Shown: positions 1-9,377, numbered from the stretch's first letter. The stretch: 64,000 bases of DNA from an uncultured Tateyamaria sp. (GCF_947504105.1 NZ_CANNGP010000001.1:62001-126000); one strand, 5' to 3'. Notes: generated by a model from the letters alone, not told the origin. Translations and numbers: made by a program.

Positions 1-263
1 GGACCGGGAACGACGGTTTGGTAACGGGTATGCAGCGCCGCGAAGGTTTGTACCGGGCGCAGACACCACAGGGTTTTCATCTTGAAGCGATCCGCGCTGC
101 ACATGCCGCCCACCCCGGCGGCGCAGCGGATGACGTGGAGGTTGCCCGCGCGCACGGTTTGACTGTTGCCATCGTACCCGGCGACGAGGACAATCTGAAA
201 ATCACTTTGCCTGCGGATTTCGCGCGGGCGGAACGGATCTTGCGAGGGCGCGATGGACATTAG
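1..263 (+). CDS. ispD: 2-C-methyl-D-erythritol 4-phosphate cytidylyltransferase, C-terminal fragment
   Basis: This is the tail of a gene that begins before the window; about 87 residues remain, read in frame from base 3 to the TAG at 261-263. Two conserved IspD stretches are visible: RAQTPQGFH, and [10 protein letters not shown] near the substrate site. IspD makes CDP-methylerythritol from CTP and MEP in the cytosolic non-mevalonate isoprenoid pathway. The stop overlaps the ATG of ispF by 11 bp, the usual ispDF pairing in this group, here as two separate proteins rather than a fusion. The catalytic N-terminus cannot be checked. Confidence 0.9.
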   Translation, partial: TGNDGLVTGMQRREGLYRAQTPQGFHLEAIRAAHAAHPGGAADDVEVARAHGLTVAIVPGDEDNLKITLPADFARAERILRGRDGH

Positions 264-732
264 ACTGGGCAACGGATTCGATGTGCATGCCTTTGGCCCC
301 GGCGATCATGTGACGTTGTGCGGCGTTCAGGTCCCACACAATCGGGGGCTTGTCGGTCATTCCGATGCGGATGTGGGCCTGCACACGGTCACCGACGCGA
401 TCTATGGCGCGCTGGCGCAGGGTGACATCGGGCAGCATTTCCCCCCATCGGATCCACAATGGAAAGGGGCCGCAAGTGACATATTTCTCAGCCATGCAGT
501 GGGTATGGCGCGCGACATGGGGTTCGATATTTCCAATGTCGACTGCACGCTCATCTGTGAAGCGCCCAAGATCGGGCCACACGCTGCGCAGATGCGGGCC
601 GTGATGGCCAAGATCATGGGGCTGGATGCGAACCGCGTATCGGTCAAGGCAACCACGTCAGAGCGCCTGGGCTTTACCGGGCGGAGCGAAGGCATCGCCT
701 GCATCGCCACAGCCGCATTGGTCAAGCCATGA
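253..732 (+). CDS. ispF: 2-C-methyl-D-erythritol 2,4-cyclodiphosphate synthase
   Basis: IspF cyclises CDP-methylerythritol 2-phosphate to MEcPP with release of CMP, the step after IspE in the MEP pathway. The 159-residue length is normal. The metal ligands are visible as Asp10 and His12 (FDVHAF) and His44 after GHSDAD. The C-terminal signature [14 protein letters not shown] starts near residue 131. The gene overlaps ispD by 11 bp and pgpA by 4 bp (ATGA), so the three are very probably co-transcribed and translationally coupled. Confidence 0.97.
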   Translation: MDIRLGNGFDVHAFGPGDHVTLCGVQVPHNRGLVGHSDADVGLHTVTDAIYGALAQGDIGQHFPPSDPQWKGAASDIFLSHAVGMARDMGFDISNVDCTLICEAPKIGPHAAQMRAVMAKIMGLDANRVSVKATTSERLGFTGRSEGIACIATAALVKP

Positions 733-1223
733 TTGCCCGTATTCTGAGCACTGTCTGTTTCGTGGGATATCTGCGCCCTGCGCCCGGGACATGGGGATCG
801 TTTGTGGCACTACCCCTGGGGTGGGCACTACATCAGCTCGGTGGCTTTCCGGTGCTGGCATTGGCAGCTGGAGCGTATTTCGTCGCAGCTTGGTGGGCCA
901 CGGCGCAGATGACTGCGGACGGGAGTGATCACGATCCGTCCGAGATTGTCGCTGACGAGGTTGTGGGCCAGTGGATAGCATTGTTCCCGCTAAGCTATGC
1001 GGCGTGGGATCGTGGTTTGGACATTCTGGTCATGTGGCCCGGTTGGATCGCTGCCTTTGTCTTGTTTCGCCTGTTCGATATCTGGAAACCGTGGCTTGTG
1101 GGATGGGCTGATCGGCGTGGCGATGCGCTGGGTGTGATGCTTGATGACGTAATCGCCGGAGTGTTCGCCGCAATCGGCGTGCTGGTTCTGGCCGCATTGG
1201 CACATGGGGTTCTGATGACATGA
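729..1223 (+). CDS. pgpA: Phosphatidylglycerophosphatase A
   Basis: PgpA dephosphorylates phosphatidylglycerophosphate to phosphatidylglycerol in the inner membrane. The 164-residue protein has several hydrophobic segments. It shows the family motifs RPAPGTWGS near the N-terminus, [10 protein letters not shown] in the middle, and FDIWKPW followed by [10 protein letters not shown] near residues 135-145. It starts on the ATGA overlap with ispF and ends on another ATGA overlap with the CinA-like gene, placing it in one tight operon. Confidence 0.93.
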   Translation: MIARILSTVCFVGYLRPAPGTWGSFVALPLGWALHQLGGFPVLALAAGAYFVAAWWATAQMTADGSDHDPSEIVADEVVGQWIALFPLSYAAWDRGLDILVMWPGWIAAFVLFRLFDIWKPWLVGWADRRGDALGVMLDDVIAGVFAAIGVLVLAALAHGVLMT

Positions 1224-1693
1224 GTTTCACATCAGAAGTTATTGATTTAGCTAAAAAACACGAGGTAATGATCGCAACTGCGGAAAGCTGCACGGGGGGC
1301 ATGGTATCAGCTGCTTTGACAGACATCCCGGGCGCGTCTGCCGTGGTGGAACGGGCTTTCGTCACCTATAGCAACCAAGCGAAGATGGATATGCTAGGCG
1401 TGGCGGCTGCCACACTGGAGGCTCATGGCGCCGTCAGCGAGGACGTCGCCGCCGAGATGGCAACAGGTGCGCTAACACGTGCGCCCGTGCAACTGGCCGT
1501 GTCGATCACAGGCATCGCCGGACCAGGCGGATCTGAGTTCAAACCCGAGGGACGGGTGTGTTTTGGCGTTGCCGATGCGACGGGCGTGAGTACCGAGACC
1601 GTGGACTTTGGTGCGCGGGGCCGCGACAGCGTGCGCGCTGCGGCGCGGGATCACGCACTGACGCTGTTGAAGAGCGCCCTTGATACAGCCTAA
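1220..1693 (+). CDS. CinA C-terminal domain protein (PncC-type nicotinamide-nucleotide amidase)
   Basis: The 157-residue protein consists only of the CinA C-terminal domain; the N-terminal molybdopterin-binding-like domain of full-length CinA (about 410 residues) is absent. Family motifs are AESCTGG (residues about 16-22), TYSNQAK, SITGIAGPGGS and GRVCFGVA. By family, stand-alone proteins of this kind hydrolyse nicotinamide mononucleotide to nicotinate mononucleotide in pyridine-nucleotide recycling. It is the last gene of the ispD-ispF-pgpA run. The 5' end is AT-richer than its neighbours, which I regard as minor. Confidence 0.88.
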   Translation: MSFTSEVIDLAKKHEVMIATAESCTGGMVSAALTDIPGASAVVERAFVTYSNQAKMDMLGVAAATLEAHGAVSEDVAAEMATGALTRAPVQLAVSITGIAGPGGSEFKPEGRVCFGVADATGVSTETVDFGARGRDSVRAAARDHALTLLKSALDTA

Positions 1694-1734
1694 GGCTACC
1701 TTTTAAATTTGCACATTTTTTATGCGATATGGCC

Positions 1735-1768
1735 ATTGGTGCGCCTAAAAACAGTGCAATGCACCAAA
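1735..1768. promoter_or_regulatory. Inverted repeat upstream of the ammonium transporter
   Basis: ATTGGTGC at 1735-1742 faces GCACCAAA at 1761-1768 across 18 bp, and GTGCAATGCAC (1754-1764) is itself palindromic. GCACCA/TGGTGC half-sites resemble the core of NtrC binding sites, and nitrogen-limited expression is usual for amt genes. The arrangement is not a textbook site and I found no convincing sigma-54 -24/-12 element. A candidate operator only. Confidence 0.35.
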
Positions 1769-1864
1769 TGCCCGCAGAATTGGCGCGCCTGACCAAACAC
1801 GCCTCTTTTTTTTGCATCACCTGTCAGCCACAGGACCGCGCATATAAAAATTCCGGAGGGGACA

Positions 1865-3046
1865 ATGAACGGAGCCGATACCGCCTGGATCATCGTGGCA
1901 ACCGCACTGGTGCTGCTGATGACGTTGCCGGGCCTTGCGCTATTCTACGGGGGCCTTGTGCGCGCCCGCAACGTGTTGAGCGTTTTCATGCACTGCTACG
2001 CCATTGCGTGCCTGATGAGCATCCTGTGGTTCGTGGCGGGGTATTCCATTGCCTTCGGAGGCGGTGAAAGCGGCCTTTGGGGCGGCTTTGACAAACTGCT
2101 GCTGAGCGGTGTGGATGCTGACAGCCTGTCGGACACCTTGCCCGAGGTGTTGTTCTTTGCCTTCCAGATGACTTTTGCCATCATTACACCTGCCCTGATC
2201 GTCGGTGCCTATGTGGAACGTATCGGCTTTGGTTTTGTCCTGCTGTTTTCGGCCCTGTGGATGCTCTTGTGCTACGCGCCCGTCGTGCACTGGGTGTGGG
2301 GTGGCGGCATGCTGGCTGATGGTGGCATCTTTGGCGACGTTGGGGTCAAGGATTTTGCCGGTGGTATCGTTGTGCACGAAACTGCGGGTATTGCAGCCCT
2401 TGTGCTGGCTGTCTTTCTCGGTGCGCGCAAGAACCACACCACACCACCACACAATCCCGGGATGGTGATGATGGGCGCTGCCCTGCTGTGGGTCGGTTGG
2501 TTCGGCTTCAATGGCGGATCGCAACTGGCCGCTGACGGTGGCGCCGCCATGGCCCTGACCGTCACCCACATCTCGGCCGCGATGGCATCGCTGACCTGGG
2601 CGCTGTGGGAAAGGATCAAGTTCGGCAAGGCGTCCCTTGTTGGTATGGTCACCGGGACCATTGCAGGACTTGCTTCGATCACACCCGCGTCCGGCTTTGT
2701 CGGCCCTGTCGAGGCGATGATCATCGGTGCTGTCGCGGGCATTCTGTGTCAGGAAGCCGTGAACCTGATCCGCAATGTGGTCAAGATCGACGACACGCTG
2801 GACGTGTTCGCCGTTCACGGTGTTGGCGGCATCTTTGGCACCATCATGATCGCCGTCTTCGGCGCGGGCAGCTGGGCTGCGCAGCTCGGGTCGCTGGTCA
2901 TTGTCGGTGTCTTCACGCTGGTCGTCACCATTGTGCTGATCTTCGTGGTGCGTGCCATCACACCGCTGCGCGTGGATGAAGAGACTGAGGTGAATGGCCT
3001 CGACCTCGCTGTGCATGGCGAGCGGGCTTATGACGTCAGCAGCTGA
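1865..3046 (+). CDS. amt: Ammonium transporter, Amt/MEP/Rh family
   Basis: The 393-residue polytopic inner-membrane protein carries out ammonium/ammonia uptake. The paired pore histidines are His171 (GGIVVHETAG) and His318 (FAVHGVGGIFG). The family signature NPGMVMMGAALLWVGWFGFNGGS spans about 197-219. The start follows a strong ribosome site, CCGGAGGGGACA. There is no obvious cleavable signal peptide. No glnK/PII gene is adjacent, unlike the common glnK-amtB pair, so PII control, if any, must come from elsewhere. Its 3' end overlaps the convergent MmgE/PrpD gene by 19 bp. Confidence 0.96.
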   Translation: MNGADTAWIIVATALVLLMTLPGLALFYGGLVRARNVLSVFMHCYAIACLMSILWFVAGYSIAFGGGESGLWGGFDKLLLSGVDADSLSDTLPEVLFFAFQMTFAIITPALIVGAYVERIGFGFVLLFSALWMLLCYAPVVHWVWGGGMLADGGIFGDVGVKDFAGGIVVHETAGIAALVLAVFLGARKNHTTPPHNPGMVMMGAALLWVGWFGFNGGSQLAADGGAAMALTVTHISAAMASLTWALWERIKFGKASLVGMVTGTIAGLASITPASGFVGPVEAMIIGAVAGILCQEAVNLIRNVVKIDDTLDVFAVHGVGGIFGTIMIAVFGAGSWAAQLGSLVIVGVFTLVVTIVLIFVVRAITPLRVDEETEVNGLDLAVHGERAYDVSS

Positions 3047-4275
3047 GCGAAAGCTGACAGGTCATCGTCTTTGATGGCCTGCGCAATCTGATCCGCCCGT
3101 GCGCCCACCAGCGCGCGGGCTTTTTCGTGGATGCGGTTGGCGCGGGTCTCAAACGGAAGAGGCGTGTCGAGGTCATGGAAACGCTCCGCCCCATCCACGA
3201 TCACACGCGCCTGCATTTCGGTCAGGTCATCGACAGGCGACACGGTCACCCGCCCCCGCCACGACACAAGTTGAGGATCTTGCGCACAGGCATCGGTAAA
3301 AGCGCTGATGTTGCCCGTATCCATGCCATACGCTGTCATGGCCAGAACATGGGCGTAGGAGAATTTGGCCCCAAGACCGGTATCAGGCGCAGCTTGATTG
3401 CAGACGGTCATCCACCTTGGATGGGTATGCACCTCAACCCTCGTCGCATCACGCAGCGGAACGTCACGCACCGCTTCAAGAGTGGCATGCAGCCCATGAC
3501 AACAGGCGTGGAACTTGTGGCTGACAGCGCCCATGCGCCACGCAAACGGTACCTCTGCCCCTGCCCCGTGATGCGTGTCACCAAAACCAAGCGCGCCTGC
3601 CAGACCGTCAGGGGCCGCGGTCATGCCCGCTTGGGCCCACAACGCCGCCTCGACACCCGCACGCGCCGCCAGACCCGCGTTCAGCGGTTTGCCCATTGTC
3701 CCGAATTGCGACTTCAGCCCAGACGCCATTGTCGAACATAGCCCGATTGCGTGCCGCATCTTGTCGTTGTCAAGGCCCAGAAGCCGCGCCGCTGCCATCG
3801 TCGCACCGAAGGCTCCCGCCGTGGCGGTCTGATGAAAACCGACCTGGTAGTGATCCCTGCCCAGCCATAACCCAACCGCAACAGACGCTTCCGCACCCAC
3901 GAGCGCCGCATCAACCATGTCTCTTATTGACGCACCTCGCATCTGAGTCACCGCCAGCGCAGCCGGGATCACCGCAACGGACGGGTGTCCAATATGGGCA
4001 AAATGCGTGTCATCGTAGTCCAGCGCATGAGATAGCGTACCATTGACCAACGCTGCCTCAGCCACCGCTCCACCACGTCCGTCAAAACGTGTTGCAGGTC
4101 CCCCCGTGGCCAGCGTCGCAGCCCAAGCATCAAACGCCCCATCACGATGCCCCGCCATACCGCAGGCGGCCCAGTCCAATAGGGACAAACGCATCACCGC
4201 GCGCACATCCTCCGGCGGTTCAGCCTGCGCGTAGGCCAGAAGCAGCGTGGTAATGTCCATACTTCCCTGTTTCAA
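3028..4275 (-). CDS. MmgE/PrpD family protein (2-methylcitrate dehydratase-like)
   Basis: The 415-residue protein matches the MmgE/PrpD fold throughout, with [14 protein letters not shown] near residues 78-91 as the clearest family segment. Characterised relatives include 2-methylcitrate dehydratase PrpD, cis-aconitate decarboxylase and iminodisuccinate epimerase. No prpB or prpC is nearby, so I would not call it a methylcitrate-cycle enzyme. Two starts are possible: a TTG at 4275, 5 bp after GGGGAGG, or the ATG at 4260 preceded by AGGGAAG. It lies 39 bp downstream of the COQ10-like gene on the same strand. Confidence 0.85.
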   Translation of the reverse strand: MKQGSMDITTLLLAYAQAEPPEDVRAVMRLSLLDWAACGMAGHRDGAFDAWAATLATGGPATRFDGRGGAVAEAALVNGTLSHALDYDDTHFAHIGHPSVAVIPAALAVTQMRGASIRDMVDAALVGAEASVAVGLWLGRDHYQVGFHQTATAGAFGATMAAARLLGLDNDKMRHAIGLCSTMASGLKSQFGTMGKPLNAGLAARAGVEAALWAQAGMTAAPDGLAGALGFGDTHHGAGAEVPFAWRMGAVSHKFHACCHGLHATLEAVRDVPLRDATRVEVHTHPRWMTVCNQAAPDTGLGAKFSYAHVLAMTAYGMDTGNISAFTDACAQDPQLVSWRGRVTVSPVDDLTEMQARVIVDGAERFHDLDTPLPFETRANRIHEKARALVGARADQIAQAIKDDDLSAFAQLLTS

Positions 4276-4314
4276 AAAATCCTCCCCGAAGGGCCGCGTT
4301 CAACCGGGTCGGTG

Positions 4315-4758
4315 CTATCCATAAAGCGCGGCCGCACGCCGCTCGAACGCCCTGACAATGCGCTGCATCGCCTCGTTGAATACAACGCCAATAATCCCTT
4401 GCAGAATGGCGTTCCTGAACTCGAAGTCCACGAAAAAGGAAACGTCGCATCCGCCTTCGGCATCTGCGAAAGCCCAATTGGATTTCATGTGGCGAAAGGG
4501 ACCATCCAGATATTCCGTATCAATCTTCTTATCGTCGGGATGCAGCACGACGCGAGAACCGAACCGCTCGCGGAACACCTTGAAACTAATGACAAGATCC
4601 GCCTCCATCACCTGACTGTCCCCTTGCTGCGTGACTGTACGCACGCGCGCTGCGGCACACCACGGGAGGAACTGAGGATATTCGCCCACATCTGCCACCA
4701 GATCATACATCTGTTGTGCGGTGTAAGGCAGGAAGCGGGTTTCGGAATGTGTGGGCAT
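4315..4758 (-). CDS. COQ10/RatA-type START (SRPBCC) domain protein
   Basis: The 147-residue single-domain protein begins with [20 protein letters not shown] and contains [10 protein letters not shown], which marks the coenzyme-Q-binding COQ10/RatA branch of the START superfamily. By family it is a ubiquinone-binding chaperone needed for efficient respiration. The RatA toxin name used for E. coli relatives is not a safe functional label here. It heads a possible two-gene unit with the MmgE/PrpD gene and is divergent from hpt. Confidence 0.87.
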   Translation of the reverse strand: MPTHSETRFLPYTAQQMYDLVADVGEYPQFLPWCAAARVRTVTQQGDSQVMEADLVISFKVFRERFGSRVVLHPDDKKIDTEYLDGPFRHMKSNWAFADAEGGCDVSFFVDFEFRNAILQGIIGVVFNEAMQRIVRAFERRAAALYG

Positions 4759-4833
4759 TGCGGTAAAGGTGACCTTGGACGAGCGTTGCGCAGGGATGTG
4801 TCGCGGTTGTCATGCAAAATCAAGGGGAAGCGC

Positions 4834-5370
4834 ATGTCAGAGCGGCCATATGTCATAGACCGTATGATCTCGGCCAAGGCGATTGCCGCCCGGATCGAGA
4901 CTCTGTGCGGCGAAATTCAGGACGAGTTTTCAGGCACCGACAAGCTGGTGGTCGTGGGACTGCTGCGGGGCTCATTCGTGTTCATTGCCGATCTTGTGCG
5001 CGAACTGGACTTGCCCATCGAGGTGGATTTTCTTGAGGCGTCATCTTATGGAGACGGGATGGAGAGCAGTCGAGAAGTGCGCATTCTCAAGGATTTACGC
5101 GGCACAATTGAAGGACGTGATGTGCTTGTGGTCGAGGACATTGTCGACACCGGATACACCATGCAGCACGTGATCCGCCTGCTGAAGGGACGCGAACCGG
5201 CAAAGCTGCGCACCATCGCCCTTCTTGACAAGCCCACCCGCCGTGAAGTCGAGGTCAAGGCCGATTGGACAGGTTTCGAAATTCCGGATGAGTTTGTTGT
5301 TGGCTACGGCATCGACTATGCGCAGCGCAATCGTAACCTGCCCTTTATCGGCAAGGTGCGGTTCACTTGA
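4834..5370 (+). CDS. hpt: Hypoxanthine phosphoribosyltransferase
   Basis: This enzyme salvages hypoxanthine (and often guanine) with PRPP to give IMP or GMP. The 178-residue protein has the PRPP-binding motif [11 protein letters not shown] near residues 94-104, the LLRGSFVF loop near 41-48, and the C-terminal segment [18 protein letters not shown]. The ATG at 4834 follows AGGGGAAG; the frame is open much further upstream, but that part is antisense to the COQ10-like gene and is rejected. It ends 8 bp inside the 3' end of a small convergent ORF. Confidence 0.95.
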   Translation: MSERPYVIDRMISAKAIAARIETLCGEIQDEFSGTDKLVVVGLLRGSFVFIADLVRELDLPIEVDFLEASSYGDGMESSREVRILKDLRGTIEGRDVLVVEDIVDTGYTMQHVIRLLKGREPAKLRTIALLDKPTRREVEVKADWTGFEIPDEFVVGYGIDYAQRNRNLPFIGKVRFT

Positions 5371-5572
5371 ACAACCGCACGACGCTTTCGCGTTGAACGT
5401 TGCCGTTCAACACCTCTGTCGACAACGCGTATCGTGTCGGCTCATTTCGGGACGTGGCAGAAATCGCGTCAATTGCATCACGCAAATGGGCAATAGCCAC
5501 CTCTTGGGTGCGCGTATCCAAGCAGGAAATCAGCGCCTCCAGCCTTTGGATAGTTCCAGTTGAGTCTCGCAT
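5363..5572 (-). CDS. Small hypothetical protein (69 aa)
   Basis: I do not recognise this protein. The 69-residue reading frame starting at ATG 5572 is preceded by GTGGGAG at a somewhat long spacing; an upstream in-frame extension to 5746 looks like non-coding sequence. The predicted product is amphipathic and helical, with no transmembrane segment or cysteine cluster (one Cys, in [10 protein letters not shown]). It overlaps the end of hpt by 8 bp. It may be real because its composition is protein-like, but support is limited to one genome. Confidence 0.4.
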   Translation of the reverse strand: MRDSTGTIQRLEALISCLDTRTQEVAIAHLRDAIDAISATSRNEPTRYALSTEVLNGNVQRESVVRLFK

Positions 5573-5822
5573 GGGGCGCACTCCCACGTGTGTGTTAATC
5601 CCTTTGATATGTGTGCCAATCCAGAGATGTGTCAAGCGAATTTGACACACGTCCAGGTGGTACGCCGTCCCGACCCCACATCTTGCAACATTCGGGAAAA
5701 CCAGGTCACATAAATGGGTTGCGTGAGGTGGAGGCCCGACGGCCAACTTTGCTGGCAGATGACCAGAGGGCCTGTGTCATAAACACCTAACGCGACAGGA
5801 TCAGCCGACGTTACGCCGACCG

Positions 5823-6770
5823 TCAGGCGAACTTTGCCTGCCGGGCCGCGCGAAGCTGGGCGAAGTCATCGCCTGCGTGATATGACGACCGCGTCAACGG
5901 CGTGGCAGACACCATCAGGAAGCCTTTGCCATAAGCGGCCTTTTCGTAGGATGCGAATTCGTCCGGGTGGACAAAGCGATCCACGTGGTGGTGTTTTGGC
6001 GTGGGTTGCAGGTACTGGCCGATCGTCAGGAAGTCGATGTCGGCTGCTCGCATGTCTTCCATCACCTGGATCACCGATTGCCGATCTTCCCCAAGCCCCA
6101 CCATGATCCCTGACTTGGTAAACATGGTCGGATCCAGTTCCTTGACCCGTTGCAGAAGGCGCAGGCTGTGGAAGTAACGGGCGCCGGGACGCACTTCGGG
6201 ATAGAGGCCCGGTACCGTTTCAAGGTTGTGATTGAACACATCGGGCCGCGCTTCGACCACTGCCTCGAGCACCGAAGGGTCGCATCGGATGAAATCTGGT
6301 GTCAGGATTTCGATTGTCGTATCGGGGCTGCGGTGCCGGATGGCCCGGATGGTCTGCGCAAAGTGGTCCGCCCCGCCGTCTTCGATGTCGTCGCGGTCCA
6401 CTGATGTGATGACCACGTGGTTCAGCCCCAGTTTTTCCACCGCATGGGCCACACGGCCCGGCTCAAACGCATCAAGCGCCTCGGGCGGCTTGCCGGTTGC
6501 TATGTTGCAGAATGTGCAGGCGCGGGTGCAGATCTCACCCATGATCATCATGGTTGCGTGACCCTGGCTCCAGCACTCACCCACATTCGGGCAGCCCGCT
6601 TCCTCGCACACGGTGACAAGACCATTGTCGCGCATGATCTTGTGCGTGTCCTTATACCCTTGGCTGACCGGAGCCTTGACCCGTATCCAATCCGGTTTTT
6701 TAGGCTGCGGATTGTCCGGCCGCCGCGCTTTTTCCGGGTGTCGCTGTTCGGGTATTTTCAGGTCGCGCAT
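5823..6770 (-). CDS. lipA: Lipoyl synthase (radical SAM)
   Basis: LipA inserts two sulfur atoms into octanoyl groups on lipoyl-carrier domains, producing lipoate for pyruvate and 2-oxoglutarate dehydrogenases and the glycine cleavage system. The 315-residue protein has both iron-sulfur motifs: [12 protein letters not shown] for the auxiliary cluster and CTRACTFC for the radical-SAM cluster. The C-terminal [10 protein letters not shown] supplies the conserved Arg-Ser-Ser ligand region. No lipB is adjacent. Confidence 0.97.
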   Translation of the reverse strand: MRDLKIPEQRHPEKARRPDNPQPKKPDWIRVKAPVSQGYKDTHKIMRDNGLVTVCEEAGCPNVGECWSQGHATMMIMGEICTRACTFCNIATGKPPEALDAFEPGRVAHAVEKLGLNHVVITSVDRDDIEDGGADHFAQTIRAIRHRSPDTTIEILTPDFIRCDPSVLEAVVEARPDVFNHNLETVPGLYPEVRPGARYFHSLRLLQRVKELDPTMFTKSGIMVGLGEDRQSVIQVMEDMRAADIDFLTIGQYLQPTPKHHHVDRFVHPDEFASYEKAAYGKGFLMVSATPLTRSSYHAGDDFAQLRAARQAKFA

Positions 6771-6901
6771 GGATCTCTGCCAAATGGTTCAGCGTTAAAC
6801 TTGTTTCTAACATAGATAATCCACCAAAGAATACCACGTGGCGCATGGCCGCTATGCAGCACACAAGAAAAGTGCCTGGTTCCCCCTGTCCTTGTCGTAC
6901 T

Positions 6902-7492
6902 TCAAAACCGATGCCGCAGGCCAAGTACAAAGCCTGTCGAACCAGCATCGACTTCAAACACTCCGTAGCCATCGGAGCGGTGATGCACACGGAGAAAGGC
7001 AGTCCTGTCCGGGTCTGGCGTCGCAAATTCAATCTCGGCCATCCAATGGACGAAAAAGCGCTGGGATGCACCATTGCGATCAATCTCGACCTGTGGGACC
7101 TGCGAGGCATAGGACAATCCCAGACCCGCTCCAACCGACCTGAGCGGCGCCCCTTGATCCGGCACGTAACGCAGGACGACGGGAACGCTCAGTTCAAGAT
7201 GATCCTGTCGACCAAAATGTGCCGCCAACTGTGCTTCGATCCCATAGCGAAAGCGACTGGCGCCGATTCGGCGGTCCCACCCCAGCGCGCCTCCGATCAT
7301 ATAGGAGTCAGCAAATTCCACCTGTTGCGGACGCAGCGCGTCGTGCCACCTGTTTTTGGTTAGCGTACCGACAAAACCCGAGACGTATCTCTGCTGCTCG
7401 GCTTGCGTGGCGGACACACGACAGATCACAAGGAACAAGACCGCCAGCATTGCGCGGGCGTGCACATAGCGCGCCCTCGGTGATTGATGCAT
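6902..7492 (-). CDS. Exported outer-membrane beta-barrel protein, possibly PagL-like
   Basis: The start at 7492 is chosen because GGAGG sits 6 bp before that ATG; an upstream start at 7510 lacks one. The 196-residue product has a signal peptide (hydrophobic MLAVLFLVICRV then SATQA) and alternating polar/hydrophobic strands ending in the aromatic GLRHRF, as expected for an outer-membrane barrel. A HRSDGYGVFE segment near the C-terminus has a His-x-Ser followed by Glu, recalling the catalytic triad of the lipid A deacylase PagL. The Ser-Glu spacing is shorter than I remember for PagL, so the enzymatic assignment is tentative. Confidence 0.6.
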   Translation of the reverse strand: MHQSPRARYVHARAMLAVLFLVICRVSATQAEQQRYVSGFVGTLTKNRWHDALRPQQVEFADSYMIGGALGWDRRIGASRFRYGIEAQLAAHFGRQDHLELSVPVVLRYVPDQGAPLRSVGAGLGLSYASQVPQVEIDRNGASQRFFVHWMAEIEFATPDPDRTAFLRVHHRSDGYGVFEVDAGSTGFVLGLRHRF

Positions 7493-7612
7493 CCAAAACC
7501 TCCGTCGCAAGAACGTTCAAAGTTTTTGACGATGCATTCATGCTTCACCGTCTGCAGAAGTTGATCGACCCGTGCACGGGGTCGGTCGAGTCACAGCTGA
7601 ACTGAAACAAAA

Positions 7613-7646
7613 AAATGGCGCCGCGGGGAGGAGCGCGGCGCCATTT
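7613..7646 (-). terminator. Rho-independent terminator of the DUF6456 gene
   Basis: A perfect 12-bp stem, AAATGGCGCCGC paired with GCGGCGCCATTT, has a 10-base loop. On the minus strand it is followed by a run of seven T residues. It lies 20 bp after the stop codon of the DUF6456 gene. Confidence 0.9.
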
Positions 7647-7665
7647 CGGGAAACAGGGGCGGTTT

Positions 7666-8805
7666 TCAGCCGATCATGCCGCCACCGGGTCCCATCGTTT
7701 CATCATAGTGCTGTTTCAGGCGCATCAGGCCGATGCGCAGCACTATCTTTCCGGAGCGTGCTGACCAGCCCAATTGTTTTTCCGCGCTTTCGAGACCCTC
7801 CAGGTAGCAGCAGCAGCGCAGAACGACATCTGAAAGCCCGGGCCCCAGATCGCGCAGGGCCGCCGCGACGCGGCTACGCGCACCTTCCGGACCGTTGCCC
7901 ACCCCGCTGTCCATCGCAAACCCACCGCGTCCACCGCCGGTCAGAAAACGATCCCAGTTCTGGGCCACGCGAGGGCCCATCTGCGCAAGTTCAAAGTCTT
8001 CGCGCAGGCGTTCGCCCGCCGTGACAAGGTCATCCGACAAAAAAGGCTGCCCATCCTTGTCACGGCGCCGCGCCAGCGCCGTAAGCGGCGATTCCGCAAG
8101 GTTGTAGCGTACCTTGCGTGGCTGGCCCGTGTCTGTGTCACGCACCGTACGCTCACCCCACTGACGGTGTTGGTCTGCAAAAGGTGTCGCGGCCTCGGCA
8201 AAGCCGGGTCGCGCCTCTTCTACCTCTCCCATCATCTCGGACAAGGCCGCGCGGCCACCGGGAGTGATACGGTAGCGCGTGATGCGTCCAGTACTTTCCG
8301 CACTGATCCAGTCCTGCAGGGCCATCGCCTCGGCTATCTTGCGGTCGACAACGGCAGTGCGCGTGCTGCTACCTGTCACGCCATCGCGTACGACGACCGC
8401 CTTTTCCATATCAACCGCGACCGCCAGTACCGCCCCCGTTTCACACAGCCGCCGCAGAATACGAACGGAATCCTGTGTCATCATGGTGGTGTCTGGACCG
8501 TGGTCCCGAGCAAGAGCATTTTGCATTTCCGGATCATCCTTCATGGGCTGAGGTGCAGCCGACGAACGTTTCCGCCCCAGAGAAGCCCCCAATTTGCGCA
8601 GCACCGCATCCACCAGGGGATCATCCCGGCGGGTTTCAAACCGCCGGATCTGGCGGAGCACGGTCGAGGCGTGGCAGCCCGATTTGCGCGCCAATTCACG
8701 GATTGGCAAACCGGCTTCTGTGTGTGCGAGGTAGTGTACGGCACCGTCTGGAACCCAGGCAGGCAGGTTCAGGTCCGTCGAGCAGAGTGCATCGCTGTGG
8801 CGCAT
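7666..8805 (-). CDS. Helix-turn-helix protein with DUF6456 domain
   Basis: This is a 379-residue protein of unknown function. The N-terminal 80 residues contain a helix-turn-helix segment (IRELARKSGCHASTVLRQIRRFE, about 35-57), pointing to DNA binding. The C-terminal third corresponds to what I recall as DUF6456, with ESPLTALARRRDKDGQPFL and AGERLREDFELAQMGPRV. In Rhodobacterales this gene is typically divergent from a DUF6477 gene, as here. A DnaA box and a CtrA-like site lie between them, so cell-cycle-linked expression is a reasonable inference. It has its own strong terminator. Confidence 0.75.
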   Translation of the reverse strand: MRHSDALCSTDLNLPAWVPDGAVHYLAHTEAGLPIRELARKSGCHASTVLRQIRRFETRRDDPLVDAVLRKLGASLGRKRSSAAPQPMKDDPEMQNALARDHGPDTTMMTQDSVRILRRLCETGAVLAVAVDMEKAVVVRDGVTGSSTRTAVVDRKIAEAMALQDWISAESTGRITRYRITPGGRAALSEMMGEVEEARPGFAEAATPFADQHRQWGERTVRDTDTGQPRKVRYNLAESPLTALARRRDKDGQPFLSDDLVTAGERLREDFELAQMGPRVAQNWDRFLTGGGRGGFAMDSGVGNGPEGARSRVAAALRDLGPGLSDVVLRCCCYLEGLESAEKQLGWSARSGKIVLRIGLMRLKQHYDETMGPGGGMIG

Positions 8806-8862
8806 GGCAGTTGTACATCCTTCTTCCCGTTTGGGCCCCGGATGTCATTTGTTTGCATCGGG

Positions 8863-8871
8863 TTATCCACA
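8863..8871 (+). promoter_or_regulatory. Perfect DnaA box (TTATCCACA)
   Basis: The exact nine-base DnaA consensus TTATCCACA sits in the intergenic region between the DUF6456 and DUF6477 genes, 58 bp upstream of the DUF6456 start. It is one of three perfect boxes noticed in intergenic DNA of this window. Confidence 0.6.
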
Positions 8872-8902
8872 AAAACATCCACACAACCTAGAGCTGCATT
8901 GC

Positions 8903-8917
8903 TTACTGGATCGTTAA
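8903..8917 (+). promoter_or_regulatory. CtrA-like box (TTAC-N7-TTAA)
   Basis: TTAC TGGATCG TTAA deviates from the CtrA consensus TTAA-N7-TTAA at one base. It lies 31 bp after the DnaA box, in the shared promoter region of the divergent DUF6456 and DUF6477 genes. Confidence 0.45.
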
Positions 8918-9077
8918 CATTCGTCGATATCCGCAGCATTGTTTCCAAAAGATAAACAGTTGCTAAACGAACGTGCGCGCTCCACTTGGCACACGCAACA
9001 CCCGCTCAGGTTGTGCAATGGTCCTTCTGCTTTCACCCGACGGGGATCGGGTCGACGCCACTCATAGGAGACCGGAA

Positions 9078-9377
9078 ATGCAAGATATTCTGACCATGCT
9101 AAGCGCACTTCGCCGTCCACGCCTGTTGATGCGTGCCGCACGAATCGGAGCAGAGGACTACCGTCGCAACGCGCATTTGCCACGTCTTTTGGGGTATGGG
9201 CAGTTGCCACGCCACGGGGCCGCTCTCATGTGCCTGATGGAAATTGAAGGTGAGCTGAATGCCCAGCGCGTTAACGACGATTCGTCTTATAGCCTACTGC
9301 GTCACATCGACATTCTGATCGCTATTGTGGGCGAAGCGCGCACCTTGCGGGCCGCACAAGGCGAGCCCGCAAGCTGA
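9078..9377 (+). CDS. DUF6477 family protein
   Basis: This is a 99-residue basic, helical protein, which I recall as DUF6477 and as restricted to Rhodobacterales; its function is unknown. The ATG at 9078 follows TAGGAG at a good spacing, and the longer in-frame opening from 8973 has no ribosome site. It contains SALRRPRLLMRAARIG near the N-terminus and LPRLLGYG in the middle, with no membrane segment. It is divergent from the DUF6456 DNA-binding protein. Its TGA is immediately followed by the stop of the convergent MttB-like gene, with no gap. Confidence 0.7.
   Translation: MQDILTMLSALRRPRLLMRAARIGAEDYRRNAHLPRLLGYGQLPRHGAALMCLMEIEGELNAQRVNDDSSYSLLRHIDILIAIVGEARTLRAAQGEPAS

Noticed and set aside
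1940-3016. A 358-residue open frame on the minus strand under amt
   Set aside because: It lies wholly antisense to the well-supported ammonium transporter gene and its product is His/Asp/Gln-rich and not protein-like.
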